Shown: positions 26,294 to 38,797, counted from the stretch's first letter. The stretch is DNA of 64,000 nucleotides from Chelativorans sp. AA-79 (GCF_029457495.1 NZ_CP120361.1:620001-684000); one strand, 5' to 3'. Made by a program: numbers and translations. Notes: a model not told the origin generated them from the sequence alone.

Positions 26294-27301
26294 ATGCTGT
26301 CCCGAAACCATTTGCGCGGGCTCGCCGCGCTGACACTTTTCGTCGCGGCGTCGGTTGTCCCCGCCGCGGCGTTCCAGTTGCGCTCCGCGCCGATGCCGGA
26401 GCAGCCGGTGGGAGCTGCCGGCGAGGCCCGGGTCGTCCCCGTGCAGGCGACCGATCCGCGCCTGACGGGGCTCGAGGAAGAGATTCGCAAGCTCAACGGG
26501 CGGATCGAAGAGCTCAATTTTCAAATCCTTCAGATGCAGGACCAGATGCGCCGCATGCAGGAGGACACCGAGTTCCGCTTCCAGGAACTTGAAGGCGGCG
26601 GCCAGGGCAGCGCCGGAGGCGAAAAGCCCGACCAGAGGACCGAGCGCCTATCGCCGCCGCCGGCTGAAGGCGGCGGCCAGCAGGCGGCCGCAGCCGCGGA
26701 CTCTGCCACGCTTCCGCCGGCAGGCGTGCCGCAGGCGCCGGTTCCCCCGGCGGCGGGAGGCAACCCGCCGCTCGGGGAGCCGCCGCGCACGCTCGGCACA
26801 ATCACCTTCGACGAGAATGGCAATGTCGTCTCGGGCGGCGCCGGCCAGCCCATCGATCTCCTGCAGGGCACCCCGGCGGGCCAGGACGGCTCCGTGGTGG
26901 CCGCGCTGCCGCACTCCGACAATCCGGAGGAGATCTACCAGAGCGCCTATCAGTTCATCCTTTCCGGCGACTACCGCACGGCGGAGGCAGGGTTCCGGCA
27001 ATATCTCGACACCTTTCCCGAGGGCGAGCACGCAGCGGATGCCCATTTCTGGCTGGGCGAGGCGATGCTCGGCCAGGACCGCTACCGCGAGGCCGCGGAG
27101 GTCTTTCTGCAGGCCAACCGCGATTTTCCCGATGCCGTCAAAGCGCCGGAGATGCTCCTGAAGCTCGGCGTTTCGCTCACCGCGATGAACCAGCGCGACG
27201 TGGCCTGCGCCACCTATTCGGAGATCGGCCATCGCTATCCCGACATCTCCGCCGCGCTCAGGGGGCGGGTGCAGCAGGAACAGGCGCTCGCGGGTTGCTG
27301 A
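26294..27301 (+). CDS. cpoB: CpoB/YbgF, Tol-Pal associated TPR protein
   Basis: 335 residues. Signal peptide to about 25 (VVPAAAFQ), N-terminal coiled coil (LEEEIRKLNGRIEELNFQILQMQDQMRRMQ), a Pro/Gly/Ala-rich linker, and C-terminal TPRs (EIYQSAYQFILSGDYRTAEAGF; ADAHFWLGEAML). In E. coli CpoB coordinates peptidoglycan synthesis with Tol constriction. ATG at 26294 chosen as the start of the signal peptide. Overlaps the tilS start. Confidence 0.92.
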   Translation: MLSRNHLRGLAALTLFVAASVVPAAAFQLRSAPMPEQPVGAAGEARVVPVQATDPRLTGLEEEIRKLNGRIEELNFQILQMQDQMRRMQEDTEFRFQELEGGGQGSAGGEKPDQRTERLSPPPAEGGGQQAAAAADSATLPPAGVPQAPVPPAAGGNPPLGEPPRTLGTITFDENGNVVSGGAGQPIDLLQGTPAGQDGSVVAALPHSDNPEEIYQSAYQFILSGDYRTAEAGFRQYLDTFPEGEHAADAHFWLGEAMLGQDRYREAAEVFLQANRDFPDAVKAPEMLLKLGVSLTAMNQRDVACATYSEIGHRYPDISAALRGRVQQEQALAGC

Positions 27302-28629
27302 GCCCGGAGCTTCCGCACGAGCCGGGCGCGCTCTTTTCCGATATCCGCCTTGCCGGATGCGATACCGTGGTCGCGGCGGTTTCCGGCGGTGGCGATTCAC
27401 TCGCCCTTCTCCTCCTCCTCCACGATCACCTCGAGCATCTGTCCGGTGCGCCCGCTCTCTTGGCGGTGACCGTCGATCACGGGCTGAGGCCCGGATCGGG
27501 CGAGGAAGCGCGGGCGGTCGGCCGTCTCGCCGCGGCCCATGGCATTGCCCATCGCCTGCTGCGCTGGGAAGGGCCGAAGCCCTCGACGGGCATTTCCGCG
27601 GCCGCGCGCGAAGCGCGGCTTGCGCTGCTCGCACAGGCGGCGCGGGAGGCCGGCGCCCGCTTCGTGCTCACCGGGCACACCGCCGACGATCAGGCGGAGA
27701 CGCTCTCCATGCGGCTTGCGCGCGGGGCCGGTCGCGGCACGGCGGGCATGGCGCCTGCCACGCTCTATGACGGCGATGTCTGGATCGTCCGGCCGCTGCT
27801 TGCCGTCCGGCGCGGCGCGCTTCGCGCTTTCCTGCGCGAGCGCGGCATCGCTTGGGCGGAGGACCCGACCAATCGGGACCGCCGGTTCGAGCGGGCGCGC
27901 GTGCGGCAGGACCTGGACGAGCCGGCAATCCGGGAATTGATCGCCTCGGCGCGCAAGGCGCAGGCCGCTCGGGAGGAGACGGGGCGATCCGCCGCGAGCA
28001 TCGTCGCGCGGGCGGCCGAAAGGCCCGTGCCCGGCCTGCTCCGCCTGCCGCTGCCGGCGGTACGCGAAACCGCGGCCGGCCTCTACGCGCTGCGCATTCT
28101 TCTGGCGGTCGCCGGCGGCACGCCGCACCTGCCCGACGAGGCGCGCACGGTGGCGGTCCTGTCGCGGGCCGGCGAGGGGCTGCGCGCCAGCCTTTCGCGG
28201 GCGGTGGTCACGGTCAGCCATGGGCAACTCTATCTCCATCGCGAGCGGCGCAACCTTCCTGCAGCCGCCCTTGCCGGCGAGGTGTTGTGGGACGGCCGCT
28301 ACCTGGTCATGGCCGGGGAGGGGACTGCCGGGCTTGTGCTCGCCCCTTATGGCCGTGAGAACGCCGAAGAGGCCTCCCTGGGAGACGTGGATGCCCCCGC
28401 CGGCCTGCTGCGCTCCGCGCTCGCGACGGAGCCAGCCCTCTGGAAAAACGGCGATTGCCTCGGGCTTGCCGGCGAGGCCGAGGGGGTCTCCGTGCGTCCC
28501 GTAGCCGGGCCATGGGCACGGCTTCTCCCCTCCTTCGATTCCGCCCCCGCGGGCGCCGTTCTTGATCTCCTTCGAGGCGGCCCGCTTCCCGCTCTGCCAT
28601 TCCATGGCCACAAAGAACATATGGGATAA
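27295..28629 (+). CDS. tilS: tRNA(Ile)-lysidine synthetase TilS
   Basis: 444 residues. PP-loop SGGGDSLALL near residue 30, with VTVDHGLRPGSGEEA and LTGHTADDQAET confirming the N-type ATP pyrophosphatase. Adds lysine to C34 of tRNA-Ile(CAU) so that it reads AUA. The start is probably the TTG at 27295, overlapping the cpoB stop by 7 bases; no ATG precedes the PP-loop. The C-terminal half is long and less conserved. Confidence 0.93.
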   Translation: MLSPELPHEPGALFSDIRLAGCDTVVAAVSGGGDSLALLLLLHDHLEHLSGAPALLAVTVDHGLRPGSGEEARAVGRLAAAHGIAHRLLRWEGPKPSTGISAAAREARLALLAQAAREAGARFVLTGHTADDQAETLSMRLARGAGRGTAGMAPATLYDGDVWIVRPLLAVRRGALRAFLRERGIAWAEDPTNRDRRFERARVRQDLDEPAIRELIASARKAQAAREETGRSAASIVARAAERPVPGLLRLPLPAVRETAAGLYALRILLAVAGGTPHLPDEARTVAVLSRAGEGLRASLSRAVVTVSHGQLYLHRERRNLPAAALAGEVLWDGRYLVMAGEGTAGLVLAPYGRENAEEASLGDVDAPAGLLRSALATEPALWKNGDCLGLAGEAEGVSVRPVAGPWARLLPSFDSAPAGAVLDLLRGGPLPALPFHGHKEHMG

Positions 28630-28670
28630 ACCATGTGCTGCTCATTTTGAGGTCCACCGCTGCCGGAATG

Positions 28671-28700
28671 CTTGGCAACTCTGTGCTCGCTCCCTATGTT
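28671..28700 (+). promoter_or_regulatory. candidate promoter of ftsH, RpoH-like
   Basis: CTTGGC, 18 bases, TATGTT preceded by CC: similar to the alphaproteobacterial sigma32 form (CTTG... and CC-AT-rich -10) and placed 42 bases before the ftsH ATG. ftsH is a classic heat-shock gene and rpoH is encoded 15 kb away. Confidence 0.45.
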
Positions 28701-28741
28701 AGGGGCAACGATGCCGGCCTCGGCGCACTGACGGAACGAAC

Positions 28742-30679
<1,938 letters not shown>

Positions 30680-30915
30680 GGGGCCGGTTGCCGCAGGCCA
30701 ATTCATCGTGCCGGGGGCGCGATGAATGGTCCCGAATGCCGAGGCCGCAGGAGGCAGGTGTGCTTACCGCCTGTTAACTATGCTGGACAAGCGCCTGTTC
30801 ATATGGATCGAATACGAATTCTCGCATAAAGTGTGACGTATATCGCGCGAAGCTGTGGCGGAGAGAGGGAAGGAGCGCTGCTTTGCGATCAAGATCGGTG
30901 CGGACGAAAAAACCT

Positions 30916-32271
30916 ATGTCGAAACAATATTTCGGAACCGACGGGATTCGGGGACGCGCGAATCGCTTTCCCATGACTGCGGAAGTGGCCATGCGCGTCG
31001 GCATGGCCGCCGGCCTCACCTTCCAGAACGGCAGCCATCGTCATCGGGTGGTGGTCGGCAAGGACACGCGTCTGTCGGGCTACATGATCGAGAATGCGAT
31101 GGTCGCGGGCTTCTGCGCGGCGGGCATGGACGTGTTCCTTTTGGGGCCGATCCCGACCCCCGCCGTGGCCATGCTGGTGCGCTCGCTGCGGGCCGACATC
31201 GGCGTCATGATCTCGGCCTCGCACAACCCGTTTCACGACAATGGCATCAAGCTTTTCGGACCTGACGGCTACAAACTGTCCGACCAGATCGAAAACCGCA
31301 TCGAATCGATGCTCCACAGGGATATCGAACTGGCGCTGGCCGATGCCGATTCGCTCGGCCGGGCCAAGCGCGTCGACGGCGTGCACGACCGCTATATCGA
31401 ATTCGCCAAGCGCACCCTGCCGCGCGACATGTCGCTGGCAGGCCTGCGTATCGTCATCGACTGCGCCAACGGCGCAGCCTACAAGGTGGCACCGGCAGCC
31501 CTCTGGGAACTCGGCGCCGAGGTCGTGCCGATCCATGTGGATCCGAATGGTTTCAACATAAACCAGGATTGCGGTTCCACCCACCCGATGAGCCTTGCAA
31601 AGAAGGTGCATGAGGTGCGCGCTGATATCGGCATCGCGCTCGATGGCGATGCCGATCGCGTCGTAATCGTCGACGAGAACGGCACGATTATCGACGGCGA
31701 CCAGATCATGGCACTCGTCGCCCAGTCCTGGCACGAGAGCGAGAAGCTCGTCGGCGGCGGCATCGTCGCCACCGTGATGTCGAATCTGGGCCTTGAGCGC
31801 TTCCTGCGCGAGCGTGACTTGTCGCTTCACCGCACCAAGGTGGGCGACCGCTATGTGGTCGAACATATGCGCGAGCACGGCCTCAATGTCGGCGGCGAGC
31901 AGTCCGGCCATGTCATCCTGTCCGATTTCTCCACCTCTGGCGACGGCCTCGTCACCGCGCTGCAGGTGCTCGCCCATATCAAGCGGCTGGACAGGCCGGC
32001 GAGCGAGGTCTGCCGCAAGTTCGAGCCGGTGCCGCAGGTGCTGAAGAATGTGCATACCAGCGGCGGAAAGCCCCTCGAGAGCGCTGCCGTCAAAGCGGCG
32101 ATCGCCGACGCGGAGGCCCGGCTTGGCGAAAGCGGCCGGCTCGTCATCCGCCCCTCCGGCACCGAGCCTCTCATCCGCGTGATGGCCGAGGGCGACAACC
32201 CCGATCTCGTCGTGGCGGTCGTCGACAACATCGTCGAAGCCATCGCGGAAACGAGAACCGCAGCCGCCTGA
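30916..32271 (+). CDS. glmM: phosphoglucosamine mutase
   Basis: 451 residues. [12 protein letters not shown]-terminus, active-site phosphoserine loop [13 protein letters not shown] (Ser102), metal loop DGDADR and C-terminal phosphate site [12 protein letters not shown]. Interconverts glucosamine-6-P and glucosamine-1-P for UDP-GlcNAc, peptidoglycan and LPS synthesis. ftsH-glmM order is common in alphaproteobacteria. ATG at 30916 chosen at the family N-terminus. Confidence 0.97.
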   Translation: MSKQYFGTDGIRGRANRFPMTAEVAMRVGMAAGLTFQNGSHRHRVVVGKDTRLSGYMIENAMVAGFCAAGMDVFLLGPIPTPAVAMLVRSLRADIGVMISASHNPFHDNGIKLFGPDGYKLSDQIENRIESMLHRDIELALADADSLGRAKRVDGVHDRYIEFAKRTLPRDMSLAGLRIVIDCANGAAYKVAPAALWELGAEVVPIHVDPNGFNINQDCGSTHPMSLAKKVHEVRADIGIALDGDADRVVIVDENGTIIDGDQIMALVAQSWHESEKLVGGGIVATVMSNLGLERFLRERDLSLHRTKVGDRYVVEHMREHGLNVGGEQSGHVILSDFSTSGDGLVTALQVLAHIKRLDRPASEVCRKFEPVPQVLKNVHTSGGKPLESAAVKAAIADAEARLGESGRLVIRPSGTEPLIRVMAEGDNPDLVVAVVDNIVEAIAETRTAAA

Positions 32272-32365
32272 CAACCCTCCTTGGTCCCAGGCGGCCGGGC
32301 CTGCGCCGGCCGCCGGAACACTCCGCAGCAGACAAGGTAAACGAAAAGCGGAAAATTCGTTAGGG

Positions 32366-32380
32366 TTAAGAGGGGCTTAA
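32366..32380. promoter_or_regulatory. CtrA-type box upstream of first porin-family gene
   Basis: TTAAGAGGGGCTTAA, exact TTAA-N7-TTAA followed by C, 75 bases before the gene's ATG. Confidence 0.6.
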
Positions 32381-32454
32381 CTTTTCTGTTGCAATCTTCG
32401 GCATGATTCAACCAGCCGTGGCGCCGGTCACCGGACGGCATTTGGGGGATGTAG

Positions 32455-33318
32455 ATGTTGAAGATGACGAAGCCGATTTTTACGGCAGCCGCGCTTGCTT
32501 TCACGACAAGCGCTTATGCCGCTGACTTGTATGTGCCGCCTGTCGAGGCTCCGCCGCCTCCGCAGATCATCGAACAGCCGGTCGCGGTCGGCGGCTGGTA
32601 CCTGCGTGGGGATATCGGCTATCGCTGGTCGGAGCTGCGCGGCACCGAATACATCCTCTACACCGATCCGCCGGACACCGGCGAATTCGCCTCGACGGAT
32701 CTCGACGGCGCCATGTCGCTCGGCGGCGGTATCGGCTATCAGGTGACACGTCACTTCCGCACCGATTTGACCGCCGATTATTGGTTCGACTCGGATTTCC
32801 GTGGCACCACGCATGGTTATTGCGGCGCCGTTCCCTGCAGCTCGAGGGACAGCACCTCCTACAGCGCGCTGCTCCTGATGGCCAACGCCTATGTGGACCT
32901 CGGCACCTATCGCGGGATCACGCCCTATGTGGGCGCGGGCATCGGCGGCGCTTATGTGAAATGGGACGATCTCCACAACACCATCGGGGACGACACCTGG
33001 ATCCATAAGGGCGCCAAGGAATGGCGCTTTGCCTGGTCGCTCATGGCCGGCGCGTCCTATTGCCTGACCCAGAACCTGCAGCTCGATGCCGGTTACCGCT
33101 TCACGCGGATCGAAGGCGGGCGCATGTTCGAGGAGTTCAGCCCCAGTGGCGCGAGCATCGGTGCCGGTCCCGGATTCGACGACGGGTTCAACGTGCACGA
33201 AGCGCGCGCAGGCCTGCGCTACTCCTTCGGTGGCGCGAATGCGAACTGCGCCGCCCCGCAGGTCGTCTCCTACGAGCCTCCCTATGTACCGCCCGCAGAG
33301 CCGGTGATCTACAAGTAA
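32455..33318 (+). CDS. Omp25/31-like outer membrane beta-barrel protein
   Basis: 287 residues. Signal peptide ending TSAYA-ADLYVPP, then a proline-rich segment and GGWYLRGDIGYRWSELRG, the typical beginning of the rhizobial/Brucella Omp25-31 barrel. Repeated amphipathic strands follow and there is a terminal YSFGGANANC region, though the protein continues with a Pro-rich tail PYVPPAEPVIYK rather than ending in an aromatic residue. Outer membrane. Paralogous to the next gene. Followed by a strong terminator; CtrA-type box upstream. Confidence 0.85.
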   Translation: MLKMTKPIFTAAALAFTTSAYAADLYVPPVEAPPPPQIIEQPVAVGGWYLRGDIGYRWSELRGTEYILYTDPPDTGEFASTDLDGAMSLGGGIGYQVTRHFRTDLTADYWFDSDFRGTTHGYCGAVPCSSRDSTSYSALLLMANAYVDLGTYRGITPYVGAGIGGAYVKWDDLHNTIGDDTWIHKGAKEWRFAWSLMAGASYCLTQNLQLDAGYRFTRIEGGRMFEEFSPSGASIGAGPGFDDGFNVHEARAGLRYSFGGANANCAAPQVVSYEPPYVPPAEPVIYK

Positions 33319-33339
33319 CGAAATCCGTCTTCTTGATCG

Positions 33340-33365
33340 ACCGCCCGGCATCGCCGGGCGGTTTT
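33340..33365 (+). terminator. terminator after first porin-family gene
   Basis: ACCGCCCGGC-ATC-GCCGGGCGGT followed by TTT, 22 bases after the stop. Confidence 0.85.
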
Positions 33366-33419
33366 CGTTTGCCGGCAAGCGGCCTCGGTGGCCGCTTTTC
33401 CTGTAACCTTCCGTTATCC

Positions 33420-33449
33420 TTAACCGCGGCTTAACCAAAATGGTTAACA
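33420..33449. promoter_or_regulatory. CtrA-type box plus TTAACC/GGTTAA palindrome upstream of second porin-family gene
   Basis: TTAACCGCGGCTTAA (33420-33434) is an exact TTAA-N7-TTAA. Its second half also forms an inverted repeat TTAACC-AAAAT-GGTTAA (33431-33447). About 65-90 bases before the ATG at 33513. Confidence 0.6.
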
Positions 33450-33512
33450 GTCTCCGCAACAAGGGCGGCGGGGGCAGCTACGGCTCCGCCGCGATTCGCG
33501 GAGAACGGAACC

Positions 33513-34208
33513 ATGCGGAAATCCTGCAGCCTCACCCTGATCGCATCCACGGTTGTGTTAGGCACGGCTGTCACCGGACACGCGGCCGACTACGAACCGC
33601 CCATCGTGATCGATGAGGCGCCGCTCGTGCCTGTGGAGGTCGGCTCGGGCTGGTATCTGCGGGGAGACGTGACCTACGCCGCCAACGAGTCGGCCTATGA
33701 CGCCGACTTGTTCGGCGACGAGGCCGACAACAACCGCTTCGGCGGCAGCATCGGCTTCGGGTATCACTTCACCGACCTGCTCAGGGCCGATGTCAGTCTC
33801 GCCTATATCTCGAGCGACGAGTTCGACTATGACGACGGCGTCGTATCAATTTCGGCGGATCACCGAGTTCTGGGAGCCATGGTCAACGGCTATCTCGATC
33901 TCGGCACTTTCGTGGGCTTCACGCCCTATGTCGGCGCCGGCGCGGGCATCCTCTACTCGATGCATGAGATCTCGGCCTCCTCGGCCGCACTCGGTGCTGC
34001 GGCCGAAGCCGTCGACCGCCAATACGAGTTCGCTTACTCTCTCAATGCGGGGGTGAGCTATCAAATCACAAAGAACATGTCGCTCGACGTGGGTTACCAA
34101 TTTCTGAGCTCCCCCGGCACGAAATATGTGGACGTGGACGCCGGCACTGTTGAGGAGGGCTTGGATTACCATCAGGTGAAAGTGGGCCTGAGATACGATC
34201 TCTGGTGA
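33513..34208 (+). CDS. Omp25/31-like outer membrane beta-barrel protein (second paralogue)
   Basis: 231 residues. Signal peptide ending TGHA-ADYEPPIV, then GSGWYLRGDVTYA as in the preceding paralogue, alternating beta strands, and the C-terminus HQVKVGLRYDLW ending in Trp, a terminal aromatic recognised by the BAM machinery. Outer membrane, small eight-stranded barrel by length. Own promoter region with a CtrA-type box, and its own terminator. GGAACC precedes the ATG. Confidence 0.85.
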   Translation: MRKSCSLTLIASTVVLGTAVTGHAADYEPPIVIDEAPLVPVEVGSGWYLRGDVTYAANESAYDADLFGDEADNNRFGGSIGFGYHFTDLLRADVSLAYISSDEFDYDDGVVSISADHRVLGAMVNGYLDLGTFVGFTPYVGAGAGILYSMHEISASSAALGAAAEAVDRQYEFAYSLNAGVSYQITKNMSLDVGYQFLSSPGTKYVDVDAGTVEEGLDYHQVKVGLRYDLW

Positions 34209-34230
34209 CCGCTCCGGACGCCTCCAATCG

Positions 34231-34267
34231 AAAAGCCCGGCACGCGGTCCGCATGCCGGGCTTTTTC
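34231..34267. terminator. bidirectional terminator between porin-family gene and symporter
   Basis: AAAAGCCCGGCA / TGCCGGGCTTTTT with a 13-base loop; U-tracts on both strands at a convergent junction. Confidence 0.85.
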
Positions 34268-34288
34268 TTCCGCCGTTCGGATAGCGAA

Positions 34289-35656
34289 TCAGGCGGCCCG
34301 GGGCGCGGGCTCGGCCTGGAGCAGGTCCACCTGTCCGGCGTGGTCGTAGCGTGCTTGGTCGAGAATGCCGGCCCGCTTGGCCACGATCGTGGGGACCAGC
34401 GCCTGTCCGGCGACATTCACCGCGGTGCGGCCCATATCGAGGATCGGGTCGATCGCCAGGAGCAGACCCACGCCCTGGAGCGGCAGACCGAGGGTCGACA
34501 GCGTCAGGGTGAGCATCACGACCGCGCCCGTAAGGCCCGCGGTCGCGGCGGAGCCGACCACCGAGACGAAGGCGATCAGGAAATAGTCCTGGAGCGCCAG
34601 CGGCACGTGGTAGAACTCCGCGACGAAGATCGCCGCGATCGCCGGATAGATGGCCGCGCAGCCGTCCATCTTCGTCGTGGCGCCAAGGGGCACGGCGAAG
34701 GCGGCATATTCACGGGGCACGCCGAGCTCGCGTTCGGTAACCGTCTCGGTCACCGGGAGGGTGCCGATCGAGGAGCGCGAGACGAAGGCGAGCTGGATCG
34801 CCGGCCATGCACCCGCGAAGTAGCGGACGGGGTTGAGGCCGTTCGCAAAAAGCAGCACCGGGTAGACGACGAACAGGACGAGGGCGAGGCCGATATAGAC
34901 AGCGGCGGAAAACCAGCCCAACTGGCCGAGCGTCTGCCAGCCATACTGCGCAACGGCGTTGCCGAGCAGGCCGATCGTGCCGATCGGGGTCAGCCGGATC
35001 ACCCACCACAGGATTTTCCGGACGATGGCGAGCAGGGAACGGTTCAGTTCGAGGAAAGGCTCGGCCGCCTGCCCGACGCGGAGGGCCGCGATGCCGATGA
35101 CGATCGAGACCACGAGGATCTGCAGGACATTGAAATTGAGCGCTGTGGTGGCACCCGTTTCGCTTATTCTGGTGGATGCCTGAAGGCCGAGCATGTTGGC
35201 CGGCACGAGCCCCTTCAGGAAGTCGAGCCAGGAACCGGTGGTGGCGGGTGCGGCCGCCGCGGCCTGGTCGATCACGGCCCGCGTGCCGGGCTGGATGATA
35301 AGACCGAGCGAAATGCCGATCACCACTGCGATCAATGCGGTGATGGCGAACCACAGCAGCATCTGCCACACGAGCGCGGCCGCGTTGGAGAGTGCCCGCA
35401 GATTGCTGATCGAGGCGACGATCGCGGTGAAGATGAGCAGCGGGACGAGTGCGCGCAGGAGCTGGACGAAGATCGAACCGATGGTCTGCAGCGTCTGCGC
35501 GAGCCAGTTCGGATCGCCTGCCGGGCCTGTGCCCATGTCGCGGGCGATCAAGCCGAGGACGAGGCCGACCGCCATCGCGAAGAGCACCTGAAAACCGAAA
35601 GAACGGTAGAACGGCTTTTGCTCCGCCGGTCGGGAGGGGTGAGCTTGGGTGGCCAT
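34289..35656 (-). CDS. dicarboxylate/amino acid:cation symporter (DAACS family)
   Basis: 455 residues, about eight transmembrane helices plus re-entrant loops. SFGFQVLFAMAVGLVLGL at the N-terminus, serine-rich loop SRSSIGTLPVTETV, and PLGATTKMDGCAAIYPAIAAIF are the GltP/DctA fingerprints for substrate and Na+/H+ binding. Transports glutamate/aspartate or C4-dicarboxylates; the specificity is uncertain. A short possible leader ORF with a strong ribosome-binding site precedes it by 18 bases. Confidence 0.88.
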   Translation of the reverse strand: MATQAHPSRPAEQKPFYRSFGFQVLFAMAVGLVLGLIARDMGTGPAGDPNWLAQTLQTIGSIFVQLLRALVPLLIFTAIVASISNLRALSNAAALVWQMLLWFAITALIAVVIGISLGLIIQPGTRAVIDQAAAAAPATTGSWLDFLKGLVPANMLGLQASTRISETGATTALNFNVLQILVVSIVIGIAALRVGQAAEPFLELNRSLLAIVRKILWWVIRLTPIGTIGLLGNAVAQYGWQTLGQLGWFSAAVYIGLALVLFVVYPVLLFANGLNPVRYFAGAWPAIQLAFVSRSSIGTLPVTETVTERELGVPREYAAFAVPLGATTKMDGCAAIYPAIAAIFVAEFYHVPLALQDYFLIAFVSVVGSAATAGLTGAVVMLTLTLSTLGLPLQGVGLLLAIDPILDMGRTAVNVAGQALVPTIVAKRAGILDQARYDHAGQVDLLQAEPAPRAA

Positions 35657-35960
35657 GGGAGAACTCTTCTTTTCTCATCGCAAAGGAAAGCACCCCAAAC
35701 ATGGATGTGCTTTGGAATAAAATTCTATATATGCCATAGGCTTCTCCTTTTCATGAAATAAAATTCTAACATAATCCGATATCTGGGATGTGTTACCCGC
35801 TCTAGGCGCCTGCGCCGCCCACGGAATGCTCGATCCCGTGCCGCACACGGGCAGGCCTCGATATGATTGCCACTTGCCTTTCAGTGCGAGTTCGACTAAC
35901 CCCATCCGCGGGCCACCCCTCCCCACCGAGGGGCGTGCTATCTGGAAGGATAGGTACAAC
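35657..35960. other. AT-rich divergent promoter region between symporter and serC
   Basis: Contains a direct repeat of AATAAAATTCTA (about 35716-35727 and 35757-35768), unusually AT-rich for the window, on either side of the leader-peptide start. The repeats could bind a regulator of the symporter or supply its -10 element on the minus strand. The serC-proximal half is GC-rich and shows nothing definite except GGAAGGAT before serC. Confidence 0.4.
35675..35737 (-). CDS. possible 20-residue leader peptide upstream of the symporter
   Basis: AAAAGGAG lies 6 bases before an ATG (35737); the frame runs 20 codons to TGA (35675) and contains a HPCLGCF CxxC motif and two Tyr, with codons less GC-rich than neighbouring genes. 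The stop lies 18 bases before the symporter ATG. It is placed like a translational-control or attenuator peptide. No similarity known to me. Confidence 0.4.
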   Translation of the reverse strand: MAYIEFYSKAHPCLGCFPLR

Positions 35961-37133
<1,173 letters not shown>

Positions 37134-37198
37134 TTCTTCCCGGCCGCATCCGTCTTGCGGCCTCCCTTTTCCCTTTTTCGACAGAATGGAGCCTGGAG

Positions 37199-38797
37199 AT
37201 GGCACCTCGCGTTCTCGTTTCCGACAAGCTTTCGCCGACCGCCGTCGACATTTTCAAGCAGCGCGGCATCGACGTGGATTACCAGCCCGATCTCGGGAAG
37301 GACAAGGAGAAGCTTCTCTCCGTCATCGACCAGTATGACGGACTCGCGATCCGCTCCGCCACCAAGGTCACGGAGAAGCTGATCGCCGCCGCCACGAACC
37401 TCAAGGTGATCGGCCGCGCCGGCATCGGCGTCGACAATGTCGACATCCCCGCCGCCTCGCGCCGCGGCATCATCGTGATGAACACGCCCTTCGGCAATTC
37501 CATCACGACTGCGGAGCACGCGATCGCGATGCTCTTCGCCGTGGCGCGGCAGATTCCCGAGGCCAACGCTTCCACCCATGCCGGCAAGTGGGAGAAGAAC
37601 CGTTTCATGGGTGTCGAGATCACCGGCAAGACACTGGGCGTGATCGGCTGCGGCAATATCGGTTCCGTCGTCGCCATGCGCGCGATCGGGCTCAAGATGC
37701 ATGTGGTGGCCTTTGATCCCTTCCTCTCGGAAGACCGGGCCGAGGAACTCGGCGTGGAGAAAGTGGAACTCGACGAACTCTTCGCGCGTGCCGATTTCAT
37801 CACGCTGCACACCCCGCTCACCGACAAGACGCGGGGCATCATCAACGCGGAAGCGATCGGCAAGATGAAGGAGGGCGTGCGCATCATCAATTGCGCGCGC
37901 GGCGGCTTGATCGTCGAGGCCGACCTGCTCGAGGCGCTCAAGTCCGGCAAGGTCGCCGGCGCGGGCATCGACGTGTTCGAGAACGAGCCTGCGACCGAGA
38001 ACCCGCTTTTCAACATGCCCAATGTGGTCTGCACGCCGCATCTCGGCGCCTCGACGACGGAAGCGCAGGAGAACGTGGCGTTGCAAGTGGCCGAGCAGAT
38101 GTCGGACTACCTCATCAAGGGCGCCGTCACGAACGCCATCAACATGCCCTCGATCACGGCGGAGGAGGCACCGCGCCTCAAGCCGTTCATCAAGCTCGCG
38201 GAAGTGCTCGGCGCCTTCGTCGGCCAGGTGACGGACGAGCCGATCGAGGAGGTCGAGATTCTGTTCGACGGCTCGACCGCCACCATGAACACGCGGGCGC
38301 TCATCAGTGCGGCGCTGGCGGGTCTCATCCGGCCCCAGGTGAACGACGTCAACATGGTCTCGGCACCGATCATGGTGAAGGAACGCGGCATCATCGTCTC
38401 GGAAGTGAAGCGCGACAAGTCCGGCGTGTTCGATGGCTATATCAAGTTGACGGTGAAGACCACCGAGCGCACGCGTTCGATTGCCGGCACGGTCTTTTCC
38501 GACGGCAAGCCGCGCTTCATCCAGATCAAGGGCATCAATCTCGATGCCGAGATCGGCGAGCACATGCTCTACACCACCAATTACGACACGCCTGGCATCA
38601 TCGGTCAGCTCGGCACCATCTGCGGCAAGCACGGGGTGAACATCGCGAACTTCCAGCTCGGCCGCAACCGGCCCGGCGGGGACGCCATCGCGCTGCTCTA
38701 TCTCGATGCGCCGTTCCCGCAGGCGGTGGTGGACGAACTCAAGTCGACGGGCACCATCCTCTCGGCCAGGCCGCTACGGTTCGACGTCGGCGCATAG
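37199..38797 (+). CDS. serA: D-3-phosphoglycerate dehydrogenase
   Basis: 532 residues. NAD-binding GCGNIGSVVAMRA, catalytic residues in NCARGGLIVEADLL and TPHLGASTTEAQ, then an intervening ASB domain and a C-terminal ACT domain (MLYTTNYDTPGIIGQLGTICGKHGVNIANFQLGR). The long (type I, about 530) form. Catalyses the first committed step of serine synthesis. ACT and ASB domains suggest allosteric control by serine. Forms the operon serC-serA. Confidence 0.97.
   Translation: MAPRVLVSDKLSPTAVDIFKQRGIDVDYQPDLGKDKEKLLSVIDQYDGLAIRSATKVTEKLIAAATNLKVIGRAGIGVDNVDIPAASRRGIIVMNTPFGNSITTAEHAIAMLFAVARQIPEANASTHAGKWEKNRFMGVEITGKTLGVIGCGNIGSVVAMRAIGLKMHVVAFDPFLSEDRAEELGVEKVELDELFARADFITLHTPLTDKTRGIINAEAIGKMKEGVRIINCARGGLIVEADLLEALKSGKVAGAGIDVFENEPATENPLFNMPNVVCTPHLGASTTEAQENVALQVAEQMSDYLIKGAVTNAINMPSITAEEAPRLKPFIKLAEVLGAFVGQVTDEPIEEVEILFDGSTATMNTRALISAALAGLIRPQVNDVNMVSAPIMVKERGIIVSEVKRDKSGVFDGYIKLTVKTTERTRSIAGTVFSDGKPRFIQIKGINLDAEIGEHMLYTTNYDTPGIIGQLGTICGKHGVNIANFQLGRNRPGGDAIALLYLDAPFPQAVVDELKSTGTILSARPLRFDVGA

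Noticed and set aside
30889..32274. Minus-strand open frame of about 460 codons opposite glmM
   Set aside because: Mirror of a real gene with high third-position GC; no ribosome-binding site or recognisable domain.
32290..32314. GGCGGCCGG/CCGGCCGCC hairpin after glmM as a terminator
   Set aside because: Good stem, but no U-tract and GC-only composition; not reliable enough to list as a terminator.
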